Position numbers and translations under genes: made by a program. A model generated the notes under the pieces. It was given only the letters and a program-made list of their open reading frames with translations, did not search any database and was not told where the DNA came from. From Sediminibacter sp. Hel_I_10 (lineage in GTDB: Bacteria > Bacteroidota > Bacteroidia > Flavobacteriales > Flavobacteriaceae), in NCBI RefSeq assembly GCF_000688335.1, contig NZ_JHZX01000001.1, positions 3,534,001-3,598,000 on the forward strand: a DNA stretch of 64,000 nucleotides, written 5' to 3'. Of this stretch, positions 7,682-15,789 are shown one piece after another (position 1 is the first letter of the stretch; each line of letters opens with the position of its first letter).

Positions 7682-8842
7682 ATGGAGAATAATTATACGA
7701 TGGTTGCCAAAACCTTATTTGGTTTTGAAGATTTATTAGAACGTGAATTGCTACAATTGGGCGCAATGCACATTAAAAAAGGAGTGAGAAATGTGAGCTT
7801 TGAGGGTGATCTTGGCTTTATGTACAAATGTAATCTTGCGCTTAGAACGGCAATCAAGATTCTAAAACCCATTAAGACCTTTAAGGTCAAGGATGAACAA
7901 GACCTTTATGACCAAGTGTATAAAATGTCTTGGGAAAAATACATGAAATCCTCTGGTACATTAGCGGTAGATGCTACGGTGCATTCTGAAAAGTTTACAC
8001 ATTCAAAATACGTCGCTTTAAAGACAAAGGATGCCATTGTTGATAAATTTAGAGACACCACGGGTGAGCGACCCAATGTAGACTTAAGATTTCCTGATTT
8101 AAAGATCAATGTGCATATTGATAGAAATACATGCACGATATCTTTAGATTCTTCTGGAGAATCTTTGCATAGACGCGGGTATAAAACTGCTACCAACATC
8201 GCTCCAATCAATGAAGTATTGGCAGCAGGTTTGGTTATGCTCTCTGGTTGGGACGGCCAGTGCGACTTTATGGACCCGATGTGTGGTAGTGGTACCATTT
8301 TAGCAGAAGCGGCCATGATTGCCTGTAATATCCCACCAAATTTGATGCGTAAAGAATTTGCTTTTGAGCGTTGGCAGGATTGGGATGTGGATCTTTTTGA
8401 GAAAATAGAAGAATCGCTTTTGAATAAAACGAGAGACTTTCATCATAAAATAATTGGTTATGATACAGCTCCTAGCGCTGTTGCTAAGGCTAAAGACAAT
8501 GTGAAGAATGCGCACTTGGAGGAATTTATAAGCATTGAAAGACAAGATTTCTTTACAACCGAAAAAGCAGGAGACCATAAACTACATATTCTATTTAATC
8601 CACCTTACGGTGAGCGTTTGGATATTGATATGGAGAGTTTTTATAAATCTATTGGAGATACGCTCAAGCAAGGCTATCCAGGCACAGATGCTTGGTTTAT
8701 AACCTCTAACTTAGAAGCTTTAAAGCACGTGGGCTTGAGACCATCAAGAAAAATTCATGTATTCAATGCGAAACTAGAATCCAGACTTGTAAAATATGTG
8801 ATGTATGAAGGAAGTAAGAAAGCAAAATACCAAGATGATTGA
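7682..8842 (+). CDS. THUMP-domain RNA methyltransferase (RlmL N-half type)
   Basis: This is a predicted rRNA guanine-N2 methyltransferase of the UPF0020 family (386 residues). An N-terminal THUMP RNA-binding region spans about residues 60-160. The Rossmann domain has 'DPMCGSGT' (198-205) for SAM binding and the N6/N2-type catalytic motif 'NPPYG' (306-310). It corresponds to the m2G2445 half of E. coli RlmL and lacks the second methyltransferase module, like B. subtilis YpsC. Its neighbours across the convergent gap (DUF6048, DUF6452, RlmD) form a familiar flavobacterial grouping. Confidence 0.88.
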   Translation: MENNYTMVAKTLFGFEDLLERELLQLGAMHIKKGVRNVSFEGDLGFMYKCNLALRTAIKILKPIKTFKVKDEQDLYDQVYKMSWEKYMKSSGTLAVDATVHSEKFTHSKYVALKTKDAIVDKFRDTTGERPNVDLRFPDLKINVHIDRNTCTISLDSSGESLHRRGYKTATNIAPINEVLAAGLVMLSGWDGQCDFMDPMCGSGTILAEAAMIACNIPPNLMRKEFAFERWQDWDVDLFEKIEESLLNKTRDFHHKIIGYDTAPSAVAKAKDNVKNAHLEEFISIERQDFFTTEKAGDHKLHILFNPPYGERLDIDMESFYKSIGDTLKQGYPGTDAWFITSNLEALKHVGLRPSRKIHVFNAKLESRLVKYVMYEGSKKAKYQDD

Positions 8843-8863
8843 GACAGGCCAATCGTGAGTGGC

Positions 8864-8888
8864 TCTAAACGAACTGAACACGTTTAGA
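8864..8888. terminator. Hairpin between convergent genes
   Basis: TCTAAACG and CGTTTAGA flank a nine-base loop and form an eight-pair stem just after the THUMP methyltransferase gene and just before the end of the DUF6048 gene. The plus side is followed by TCTCAATTCTTTTC, a weak T tract, so it may act as a shared terminator. Confidence 0.5.
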
Positions 8889-8890
8889 TC

Positions 8891-9640
8891 TCAATTCTTT
8901 TCTTTTTCAACTACAACCTTCTTATCTTTTTTGTAAATAGGGATAAGGTAAGAAATATTATATCCAAAGCCTATGCCAATACTACCACTGTCGTAGGTTC
9001 GGTTAAATCCAGGGATGTATAGATTTTCAAAGCCTACAGGTTGATCTTGAGAGATTCTAGACTTAATTTGCATGTTTAGGCCAAGATAAAGGTTGCTAAA
9101 GAGCTCTGCCTTAATGCCTACAATAAGTTCGGCCCAAATAGCAGATAGGCCTTTAAATTCTTCGTTTGGTGTTTCGGTATAAGGATTGTCAAAAAAGGAT
9201 TGATTGGTGTCGTAAATCGTGAATTTATTGAGGGTTTGGCTAAAGGAGCTTACACCAACACGTCCTCCAAAATAAATCATATTCTGCATGTCTAGCCAGT
9301 TAGTATAAGAATTTAAATCTACGCCAGCTTTAAAGTAGTTTCCAGATGCTGTAACGTCTAGGTAATCTGTACTTATGGTTTTTTCCTCAGTGCCAAGCTC
9401 GCCAGCCAAATAAAGGTATTTTGAGAGTCGGTAGTCACCAGTGACCTCAAAACCTGTATAATCCTTGTCAACAAAGGAGCGTATCAATTTACCAACGTCG
9501 GCACCAAGCCTTAAACCATAGTTCTGTTTATAGATCAATGTATCATTAACCACTTCTTTGTCGTCGGTTTGCGCCATTGAAGCTGCTGAAATCAGCAACA
9601 TCAGAACAATGCTAATGATAGATGTATACCTGTGCTTCAT
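8891..9640 (-). CDS. DUF6048 outer-membrane barrel-like protein
   Basis: The 249-residue protein has a signal peptide (to about Ala-Met-Ala-Gln, residue 24). It then has strands of the type 'YGLRLGADVGKLIRSF', 'YLAGELGTEEKT', 'GNYFKAGVDLNSY' and a C-terminal 'SIGIGFGYNISYLIP', followed by a basic Lys/Glu tail. This matches the DUF6048 family of Bacteroidota. The start lies 28 bases inside the preceding DUF6452 gene, showing a tight two-gene unit. Outer-membrane location is inferred; the role is unknown. Confidence 0.8.
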   Translation of the reverse strand: MKHRYTSIISIVLMLLISAASMAQTDDKEVVNDTLIYKQNYGLRLGADVGKLIRSFVDKDYTGFEVTGDYRLSKYLYLAGELGTEEKTISTDYLDVTASGNYFKAGVDLNSYTNWLDMQNMIYFGGRVGVSSFSQTLNKFTIYDTNQSFFDNPYTETPNEEFKGLSAIWAELIVGIKAELFSNLYLGLNMQIKSRISQDQPVGFENLYIPGFNRTYDSGSIGIGFGYNISYLIPIYKKDKKVVVEKEKN

Positions 9641-10172
9641 CTTCGTTTTCTATAAAATCATTAACAATTTCAGAGTTCAAAGCCCAATTATCAGGATTAT
9701 TTGTTATAATAAAACTGCCATTTAAGCCAAAATCAAACACACTTTTATAACCGCATGCTCTTGACACATAAACAAAATTTCCAGTACATCTTATTTCAAT
9801 AATAACTTGTTCAGAATTTGTAGTGTCGTCATCATCATCTGCCAAATCTGAATTTTTCTCTAAAATATACCGTGTTGTCGTTAAAGTCCCTTGTTCTAAT
9901 ACACGCAAAGGCAATAACACAGATGAAGGGTCGGTTTCTTCTATGCTAAGCGTATCAATAGGTACACCAGCCTCATCGATACCAATAACTCGTAAACGCC
10001 TCACGGGCTTTAATTCATCTTGATTATTAATATCTCTAAACTCTATAAATAAGCGAGGCGTGGTTGAGGTGTCATTAGAACAAATATCATCTCGTTCACA
10101 GCTACCCGTTATTAGAAATGCCACGAATACGGCAATTAAAATAAAATAGGAATGGATTTTTTTAAAGTTCAA
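9612..10172 (-). CDS. DUF6452 lipoprotein
   Basis: The 186-residue lipoprotein has a lipobox ending at Cys25 (Ile-Thr-Gly-Ser-Cys). The mature protein opens 'ERDDIC', then 'PRLFIEFRDINNQDELKPV', the hallmark of DUF6452. Asp-rich loops and a 'CTGNFVYVSRACGYKSVFDFG' region supply three cysteines near the C-terminus. Its 3' end overlaps the DUF6048 gene start. The pair is consistently found between RlmD and the THUMP methyltransferase in flavobacteria, to my knowledge. A structural partnership at the outer membrane is plausible but unproven. Confidence 0.82.
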   Translation of the reverse strand: MNFKKIHSYFILIAVFVAFLITGSCERDDICSNDTSTTPRLFIEFRDINNQDELKPVRRLRVIGIDEAGVPIDTLSIEETDPSSVLLPLRVLEQGTLTTTRYILEKNSDLADDDDDTTNSEQVIIEIRCTGNFVYVSRACGYKSVFDFGLNGSFIITNNPDNWALNSEIVNDFIENEDEAQVYIYH

Positions 10173-10203
10173 GATTTACAAGGATTCATTTAATATTTGG
10201 TAC

Positions 10204-11616
10204 TTATTTTCGTTCTAAAAGAACAACATTTTCGACGTGATGGGTCTGAGGAAACATATCGACAGCCTGGGTTTTTATAATGGTATACTGCTCTTTCATT
10301 AAGGCTAAATCCCTCGCTTGAGTGGCGCTATTACAGCTCACATAAACAATCTTTTTAGGTAAAACATCTAATAACTGTTGCACTACATCTTTATGCATAC
10401 CATCTCTCGGCGGATCAGTAATAATTACATCGGGCTGACCGTGTTTGGCTATAAATTCAGAATTAAAAACAGTTTTCATATCTCCTACATAGAAGTCAAC
10501 GTTTTCAATTCCATTTAATTGTGCATTGGCCTTGGCGGCTAAAATGGCATCTGGCACAGATTCTACTCCAATGACTTTCTTAGCCTGTTTTGCAACAAAT
10601 TGTGCAATGGTACCCGTACCCGTATACAAATCATAAACCACTTCATCTCCTTTTAAGTCGGCAAAATCGCGGGTGATTTTATAGAGTTCAAAGGCTTGGT
10701 CAGAATTGGTTTGATAGAATGACTTGGCATTAATTTTAAACCTCAAGCCCTCCATTTTCTCAAAGATATGATCTTCACCTTTATAGCAAATCACCTCTTG
10801 ATCATAAATGGTGTCATTGGCTTTTTCATTAATGATGTATTGTAAGGAAGTGATCTGCGGAAATCGCTTTGCTACAAAATCTAGTAAAAGCTCACGCTTA
10901 GCTTGGTCATCTTTGAAAAACTGAACAACAACCATGATATCTCCAGTTGAAGACGTTCTGATCATTAAGGTTCTTAATAATCCAGTTTGTTGTCTTGTAT
11001 TAAAAAAATCTAGACCATTTTCTATAGAAAAAGTCTTGATTTCATTTCTAATGGCATTTGAAGGGTCTGCCTGCAGCCAACATTTTTCAATGTCCAGAAT
11101 TTTATCCCACATGCCAGGGATATGAAACCCTAGAGCATTTCGATCTCCTAAATTTTCATCAGACTGTATTTCTTCTTGAGTAAGCCATCGGCTATCGCTA
11201 AAAGAAAATTCCATTTTATTGCGGTAAAAATACTGTTCCGCAGAGCCTAAAATAGGGGTGACTTCTGGTAGGTCTAAATGTCCAATACGCTGTAGGTTAT
11301 TGGTCACTTCATTTTGCTTGTATTCCAATTGAAACTCGTAAGCCATATCTTGCCATTTACAGCCACCACAAACGCCGAAGTGTTGGCATTGTGGCTCGGT
11401 TCTTTTTTCGGAACGCTTATGAAAATGTACCGCTTTGCCCTCAAAGTAAGCCTTTCTTTTTTTGAAGGTCTGCACATCTACAACATCACCTGGTACGGCG
11501 TTTGATATAAAAATGACTCTGCCATCTGGTGCTTTGGCAATAGTTTTTCCTTTGGCGCCGGCATCAATCACCTCTATTTCTTCAAAAACTTGCCGCTTGT
11601 TATTTCGTCTTGACAT
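10204..11616 (-). CDS. rlmD: 23S rRNA (uracil-1939-C5)-methyltransferase
   Basis: The enzyme makes m5U in 23S rRNA. The 470-residue protein has an N-terminal TRAM RNA-binding domain (about residues 10-65) and [4Fe-4S] ligands Cys77-x5-Cys83-x2-Cys86 with a distant Cys179. Its SAM-binding domain has 'DPPRDGMHKDV' (401 onward) and the nucleophilic Cys428 in 'YVSCNSATQARDL'. All key residues of the RumA/TrmA family are present. A TATTTTTG box sits four bases upstream of the ATG (see the regulatory entry). Confidence 0.93.
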   Translation of the reverse strand: MSRRNNKRQVFEEIEVIDAGAKGKTIAKAPDGRVIFISNAVPGDVVDVQTFKKRKAYFEGKAVHFHKRSEKRTEPQCQHFGVCGGCKWQDMAYEFQLEYKQNEVTNNLQRIGHLDLPEVTPILGSAEQYFYRNKMEFSFSDSRWLTQEEIQSDENLGDRNALGFHIPGMWDKILDIEKCWLQADPSNAIRNEIKTFSIENGLDFFNTRQQTGLLRTLMIRTSSTGDIMVVVQFFKDDQAKRELLLDFVAKRFPQITSLQYIINEKANDTIYDQEVICYKGEDHIFEKMEGLRFKINAKSFYQTNSDQAFELYKITRDFADLKGDEVVYDLYTGTGTIAQFVAKQAKKVIGVESVPDAILAAKANAQLNGIENVDFYVGDMKTVFNSEFIAKHGQPDVIITDPPRDGMHKDVVQQLLDVLPKKIVYVSCNSATQARDLALMKEQYTIIKTQAVDMFPQTHHVENVVLLERK

Positions 11617-11620
11617 TTGG

Positions 11621-11628
11621 CAAAAATA
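11621..11628 (-). promoter_or_regulatory. -7-like box TATTTTTG before rlmD
   Basis: On the minus strand TATTTTTG matches the Bacteroidota -7 consensus TAnnTTTG exactly and ends four bases before the rlmD ATG. No clear TTTG -33 box is seen. If real, the transcript would be leaderless or nearly so. Confidence 0.45.
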
Positions 11629-11837
11629 GAATAATTGCTATGAAAACCTTCTAAATTTTGGTTAAGATTCAGTATTTTGCAAACCCTTAGGGATGATTTC
11701 TCTCCCACGCTGCTTTTCCGATTGATAACAACGCATGTACTACTGTAAACATCAGTCTGGAAGAATAAAGGTATAGAAGGAATGGACATTTTAGTGATCC
11801 ATTTTTCAATGGATTGTAACTTAAAAAATTTATTAAA

Positions 11838-13121
11838 ATGGCTGTTTTAGACCAGTTAACATCGCAAGAAGCGATCGATTTAGAAAACAAGTACGGTGCG
11901 CACAATTACCATCCATTACCTGTGGTATTGAGTAAAGGTGAGGGCGTTTTTGTGTGGGATGTAGAAGGTAAAAAATATTATGATTTTTTATCGGCATATT
12001 CCGCAGTAAATCAAGGACATTGTCACCCCAAAATTGTAGATGCCATGATGGCTCAAGCAAAAACCTTGAGTTTAACCTCAAGAGCATTTCATAACGACAT
12101 GTTGGGGCCTTATGAAAAATTTGCTTCAGAATACTTTCATTATGACAAATTGCTTCCAATGAATACAGGCGCAGAAGCAGTAGAAACGGCTTTGAAAATT
12201 TGTAGAAAATGGGCGTACGAAGTTAAAGGTATTCACGAAAATGAAGCTGAAATCATCGTGTGTGAAAATAATTTCCACGGAAGAACAACTACGATCATTT
12301 CTTTTAGTAATGATCCTGTGGCTAGAAAGAATTTTGGACCATATACCGACGGTTTCATCAAAATAGAATATGATAATCTGAAAGCCTTAGAGTCTGCCCT
12401 AGAAAATAACGCAAACATTGCGGGATTCTTGGTAGAGCCTATTCAAGGAGAAGCTGGTGTTTATGTACCAAGTGATAATTACCTTACCGAAGCAAAAGCA
12501 TTATGCGAAAAGCACAATGTACTCTTTATTGCCGACGAAGTTCAAACAGGTATTGCAAGAACGGGGCGTTTATTAGCAACTTGCGGAAACTGTAGTTGTG
12601 TAGATAAAAACTGTTCTGGCACTCCAGAAGTAAAAGCCGATATCCTTATTTTAGGAAAAGCCCTATCAGGAGGTGCTTACCCTGTCTCTGCGGTGCTGGC
12701 AAATGATGCTATTATGAATGTGATAAGACCTGGAAATCACGGGAGCACATTTGGAGGAAATCCTATTGCGGCAGCTGTTGCTATGGCAGCGCTTGAAGTT
12801 GTAAGGGATGAAGATCTTGCTGAGAACGCCTTTCAATTAGGAGAACTTTTTAGAAGTGAAATCAATAAATATATTGAGACCAGTTCTATAGTAAAATTGG
12901 TAAGAGGTAAAGGTTTGCTTAACGCCATTGTAATCAATGATGATGAAGAAAGTGAAACCGCTTGGAATATCTGTATGGCTTTACGTGACAACGGACTTCT
13001 AGCGAAGCCAACTCACGGTAATATTATTCGTTTTGCACCACCTTTGGTCATGACCAAAGAAGAGTTATTAGATTGTGTTACAATTATTACAAAAACGTTG
13101 AAGGACTTTGAAATAGAATAA
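11838..13121 (+). CDS. rocD: Ornithine--oxo-acid aminotransferase
   Basis: This PLP enzyme converts ornithine to glutamate semialdehyde in arginine/proline metabolism. The 427-residue protein has 'GAEAVETALK' (111-120), the PLP-stacking 'NNFHGRT', 'DEVQTGIARTG' (233-243) and the Schiff-base Lys274 in 'ILGKALSGG'. An insertion between 'GRLLAT' and the Lys carries Cys249, Cys252, Cys254 and Cys259, which makes the protein longer than the usual 400-410 residues. The upstream gap (11617-11837) contains a small hairpin, ATCCAT/ATGGAT near 11793, whose role is unclear. Confidence 0.93.
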   Translation: MAVLDQLTSQEAIDLENKYGAHNYHPLPVVLSKGEGVFVWDVEGKKYYDFLSAYSAVNQGHCHPKIVDAMMAQAKTLSLTSRAFHNDMLGPYEKFASEYFHYDKLLPMNTGAEAVETALKICRKWAYEVKGIHENEAEIIVCENNFHGRTTTIISFSNDPVARKNFGPYTDGFIKIEYDNLKALESALENNANIAGFLVEPIQGEAGVYVPSDNYLTEAKALCEKHNVLFIADEVQTGIARTGRLLATCGNCSCVDKNCSGTPEVKADILILGKALSGGAYPVSAVLANDAIMNVIRPGNHGSTFGGNPIAAAVAMAALEVVRDEDLAENAFQLGELFRSEINKYIETSSIVKLVRGKGLLNAIVINDDEESETAWNICMALRDNGLLAKPTHGNIIRFAPPLVMTKEELLDCVTIITKTLKDFEIE

Positions 13122-13137
13122 ATCCTATAGATTCTTA

Positions 13138-13180
13138 TAAAAAAAAGCCTCAATGCTAATATGCACTGAGGCTTTTTTGA
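13138..13180. terminator. Bidirectional terminator
   Basis: An A run, then GCCTCA...TGAGGC with an AGT/CACT-type extension, then a T run. It stands between the convergent rocD and CCC-motif genes and can end both. Confidence 0.85.
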
Positions 13181-13196
13181 TGTTGAAAAGAAAGGG

Positions 13197-13535
13197 TTAT
13201 TGCCCCATCATTTCTTGCATTCGTTCTTGCATTAATTCTTGATCTTGTAGCGTTTCCCATCCAAAAGTCATAACCATCCAAATCACAAATAGTAAATAGA
13301 TTACACTTAAGGAAAGACCAATAATTGCTAAAATTTTTCCAATTTTAACGTTTTGAAAGCCTGTATATAATTCTGGATTTTCGGCATATAGTTTTGTAGC
13401 TTTTTGAGCTAAAACTAAGGTGATGACACCTAAGACGATGCCTATAACTCCATAGCAACAGCAGGTCACTATAGATAAAATTCCTAATACTAAAATCAGG
13501 GTTGAGTTTTGTAATTGTTGCTGTTGTTGTTCCAT
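13197..13535 (-). CDS. CCC-motif membrane protein
   Basis: The 112-residue inner-membrane protein has a poly-Gln N-terminus. The first hydrophobic segment holds three adjacent cysteines ('IVTCCCYGVIGIVLGVI'), there is a loop 'AQKATKLYAENPE', and the second segment is 'KIGKILAIIGLSLSVIYLLFV'. It ends in a Met/Gln/Glu tail. This is the CCC-motif family, related in layout to DUF4190 proteins, of unknown function. It is the second gene of a pair with the DUF2752 protein upstream (25-base gap), an arrangement I know from other flavobacteria. Confidence 0.82.
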   Translation of the reverse strand: MEQQQQQLQNSTLILVLGILSIVTCCCYGVIGIVLGVITLVLAQKATKLYAENPELYTGFQNVKIGKILAIIGLSLSVIYLLFVIWMVMTFGWETLQDQELMQERMQEMMGQ

Positions 13536-13560
13536 TTTTTTTGATTGTTAAGTTGATTGT

Positions 13561-13848
13561 TTAGTTGAAAAAGGTCTTGTATATGAAATTACCCAAAATG
13601 AGAATGACATTAACCACAGCCAAAATAATAATAATATTATAGGCATACTTAAAATTCTTGAAGTAATTTAAGGTAATCACACCTAACAAAGCTGCCAAAC
13701 TATAGATAGCAGGATACATATGAAAAGCAGCGATGAAATCACCATTTAAGATGAAAGCAAGAGATCGTTGCATGCCACAGCCCATACAATCTAAGCCAAA
13801 GAGCTTTTTATTGAGACAAGGGAGCATGTAATCTTCTGGAGCTATCAT
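13561..13848 (-). CDS. DUF2752 membrane protein
   Basis: The 95-residue protein carries the DUF2752 signature: 'MLPCLNKKLFGLDCMGCGMQRSL' shortened around the Cys-x2-Cys motif 'CMGCGMQR', followed by 'LNGDFIAAFHMYP'. Two further hydrophobic segments follow. The family is membrane-embedded and of unknown function. It precedes the CCC-motif gene in what looks like a two-gene operon. Confidence 0.85.
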   Translation of the reverse strand: MIAPEDYMLPCLNKKLFGLDCMGCGMQRSLAFILNGDFIAAFHMYPAIYSLAALLGVITLNYFKNFKYAYNIIIILAVVNVILILGNFIYKTFFN

Positions 13849-13983
13849 GAGATCTAATTAGATGGAACAAATGTAATAATTCTTTCCAATTGTATATTTT
13901 TAATGAGATCAATTGATTTGTCTAGATTAATTTACGGTGTGATTAAAAATTTGTATAATTTCGAACATGCATAAATTTGTAGG

Positions 13984-14178
13984 ATGAAATTAAATAAAAC
14001 GATTAATTATTTATTAATAGTAATTGGCGCTGTAGTGGCAATCTATGCTAATGCTCAAGAAGAGCAAAATCAATACGTGCTCATTGGAGGCATCGTAGTT
14101 TTAATGGTGGGAGTTTACAGGATATCAAGAGGTATTCCTAGTAAAAATGATGATCAAAAACCGAATGAATCAGAATAA
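13984..14178 (+). CDS. Small two-segment membrane protein
   Basis: The 64-residue protein has two hydrophobic stretches (about residues 8-24 and 31-45) around the polar loop 'AQEEQNQ' and a charged C-terminal tail. I do not recognise a named family. Its stop overlaps the start of the Smr gene by one base (TAATG), so it is translationally coupled to it. An AT-rich stretch with TATAATTTCG lies about 15 bases upstream and could be part of a promoter. Confidence 0.7.
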   Translation: MKLNKTINYLLIVIGAVVAIYANAQEEQNQYVLIGGIVVLMVGVYRISRGIPSKNDDQKPNESE

Positions 14179-14735
14179 TGGCAGATTTTAAAAAAGGGGA
14201 TTTTGTCTCTGTTTTAGATGATGATATCAAGGGGCATGTCACTCGTGTTACCGGAGATCAAGTATTGATTGAAACTTCAGACGGGTTTGATATGGAGTTC
14301 GCTTCCAAAGATCTTATTAAAGAGCAACCTTTAGGGCATTCAATTTTTGAACATACCGATTTAGAAGCTGTTTTAGAAGAAAAAGAACAACATAAAAAGC
14401 GTACCTCAAATCGGACAAAACCAAAAGAACGTAATCTTCCTGCCATGGAGGTAGATTTGCACATTCATCAAATCACCACATCAAATCGGCGCATGACCAA
14501 TCATGAGATGCTCAGCTTACAGTTGGATACTGCTCGTCATAAATTAGAGTTTGCCATTAAAAACCGTATTCAAAAAGTCGTGTTTATTCACGGTGTAGGG
14601 GAAGGGGTTTTAAAAATGGAATTGGATTACCTATTTGGGCGCTACGATGATCTTAAGTTTTACGCGGCAGATTACCAAAAATATGGTTTAGGTGCTACTG
14701 AAGTTTATATTTTTCAGAACACAAAAGGATCTTAA
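14178..14735 (+). CDS. DUF2027/Smr-domain protein
   Basis: The 185-residue protein has an N-terminal beta domain with 'FKKGDFVSVLDDDIKGHVTR' (DUF2027-like, about residues 4-60) and a basic linker. The C-terminal Smr domain (about 90-182) has the nuclease-type motif 'VDLHIH' and the 'HGVGEGVLK' loop. Smr domains act as endonucleases on branched DNA or on stalled-ribosome mRNA; which applies here is unknown. Translational coupling with the small membrane protein is seen directly. Confidence 0.85.
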   Translation: MADFKKGDFVSVLDDDIKGHVTRVTGDQVLIETSDGFDMEFASKDLIKEQPLGHSIFEHTDLEAVLEEKEQHKKRTSNRTKPKERNLPAMEVDLHIHQITTSNRRMTNHEMLSLQLDTARHKLEFAIKNRIQKVVFIHGVGEGVLKMELDYLFGRYDDLKFYAADYQKYGLGATEVYIFQNTKGS

Positions 14736-14737
14736 CG

Positions 14738-15655
14738 TTATTCTTCTGGAATTGGTAATGGCCTAGTCATTTCATAAGTCCCTAGAATAATTTCGTCTGT
14801 GTTTAAAATTTCAATACTCGCATTACTAATTACAACAAAGATATTTAGGCTTCGTGTAAACTGAGTAAATATTAGATCATCTTGAGGGAAAGGCTCAGTT
14901 GCCAGAGGGTCTAAGTATCTGGGCGTGTTAATGTTTGGACTATTTTCATCAAAATCATCATTTAAAGATAAATTTCCGTTTTCGTCCTCATCTTTGGTCA
15001 TTACGTCATCACCATCATCATCGTTGTCTAAGTAGTTAGGGGTGCCGTCTTCATCTGTATCTAAAGCTATTAAAACACCATTTTCATCAATTTCAACAAC
15101 TTCGTTTATGGTAAGAACGTTATCATTATCATCATCAGCATCTTTATAATCAGGTAGGCCATCACCATCAGTATCTATGGCATCTGGGTAAGACCCATCT
15201 TCAGCTTGAAGTCCTCTGCCCTCAAGATCGGAAGGGATTCCATCGTTATCATCATCTTCAAATGTGGTTGTAAATGTCGCCACGGCACCAGCTGCGGCTT
15301 CGTAGTCTGAAATAATACTCACTCCGGGATCTGGTAAAACTTGACAAATCAGTGCGTCTGGATCACCATCATAGCTTCTATAATTGAAACGAATGGAACT
15401 GCCGTTTATGGTTAAAACCTTTTGAGAATTATTCGATGCTGGGTTGAAAATATCTCTATTTCCCGCTACAGGAAATAGCAAAGACACAGATTCACTGGGA
15501 TCTGTTTTTGTTTCATATAGAATGTAGGTGTCACCGTCGTCATCTCCACAGCGTTCAAGGTCTCTTTGAAAATCGAGTTCTACATCAATTACATCGCCAT
15601 CATCGCAAGAATAAAGTAATGTGGTTAAGCATAAAAAGAAAAGTAGGTATTTCAT
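14738..15655 (-). CDS. Lipoprotein with Asp-rich calcium-binding type repeats
   Basis: The 305-residue protein has a lipobox at Cys17 (Leu-Leu-Tyr-Ser-Cys) and a beta-type N-terminal region to about 130. There follows a stretch of thrombospondin type 3-like repeats: 'DTDGDGLPDYKDADDDND', 'DTDEDGTPNYLDNDDDGDD', 'DEDENGNLSLNDD'. These predict several bound calcium ions. A short C-terminal beta segment follows. It is common in marine Bacteroidota envelopes and its role is unknown. Its stop lies two bases from the convergent Smr gene stop, with no terminator between. Confidence 0.78.
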   Translation of the reverse strand: MKYLLFFLCLTTLLYSCDDGDVIDVELDFQRDLERCGDDDGDTYILYETKTDPSESVSLLFPVAGNRDIFNPASNNSQKVLTINGSSIRFNYRSYDGDPDALICQVLPDPGVSIISDYEAAAGAVATFTTTFEDDDNDGIPSDLEGRGLQAEDGSYPDAIDTDGDGLPDYKDADDDNDNVLTINEVVEIDENGVLIALDTDEDGTPNYLDNDDDGDDVMTKDEDENGNLSLNDDFDENSPNINTPRYLDPLATEPFPQDDLIFTQFTRSLNIFVVISNASIEILNTDEIILGTYEMTRPLPIPEE

Positions 15656-15734
15656 TGTACATGGTTTGAAGCAAAAATAAGAGAATTCCTTAATGAGAGG
15701 TCTGGCATTAACAAATTATTTATGAGTAGGGAAA

Positions 15735-15750
15735 TCAGTTTTAAAACTGA
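15735..15750. promoter_or_regulatory. 16-bp perfect palindrome, candidate operator
   Basis: TCAGTTTTAAAACTGA is fully self-complementary. It lies 40 bases upstream of the cysteine desulfurase start and 80 bases upstream of the divergent lipoprotein start. A CATCTTTG box at 15762-15769 (one mismatch to TAnnTTTG) puts the palindrome over the -33 region of the desulfurase promoter. Confidence 0.5.
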
Positions 15751-15789
15751 ATGGAAAATTGCATCTTTGTGCCAAGATTAATGTTTAGT

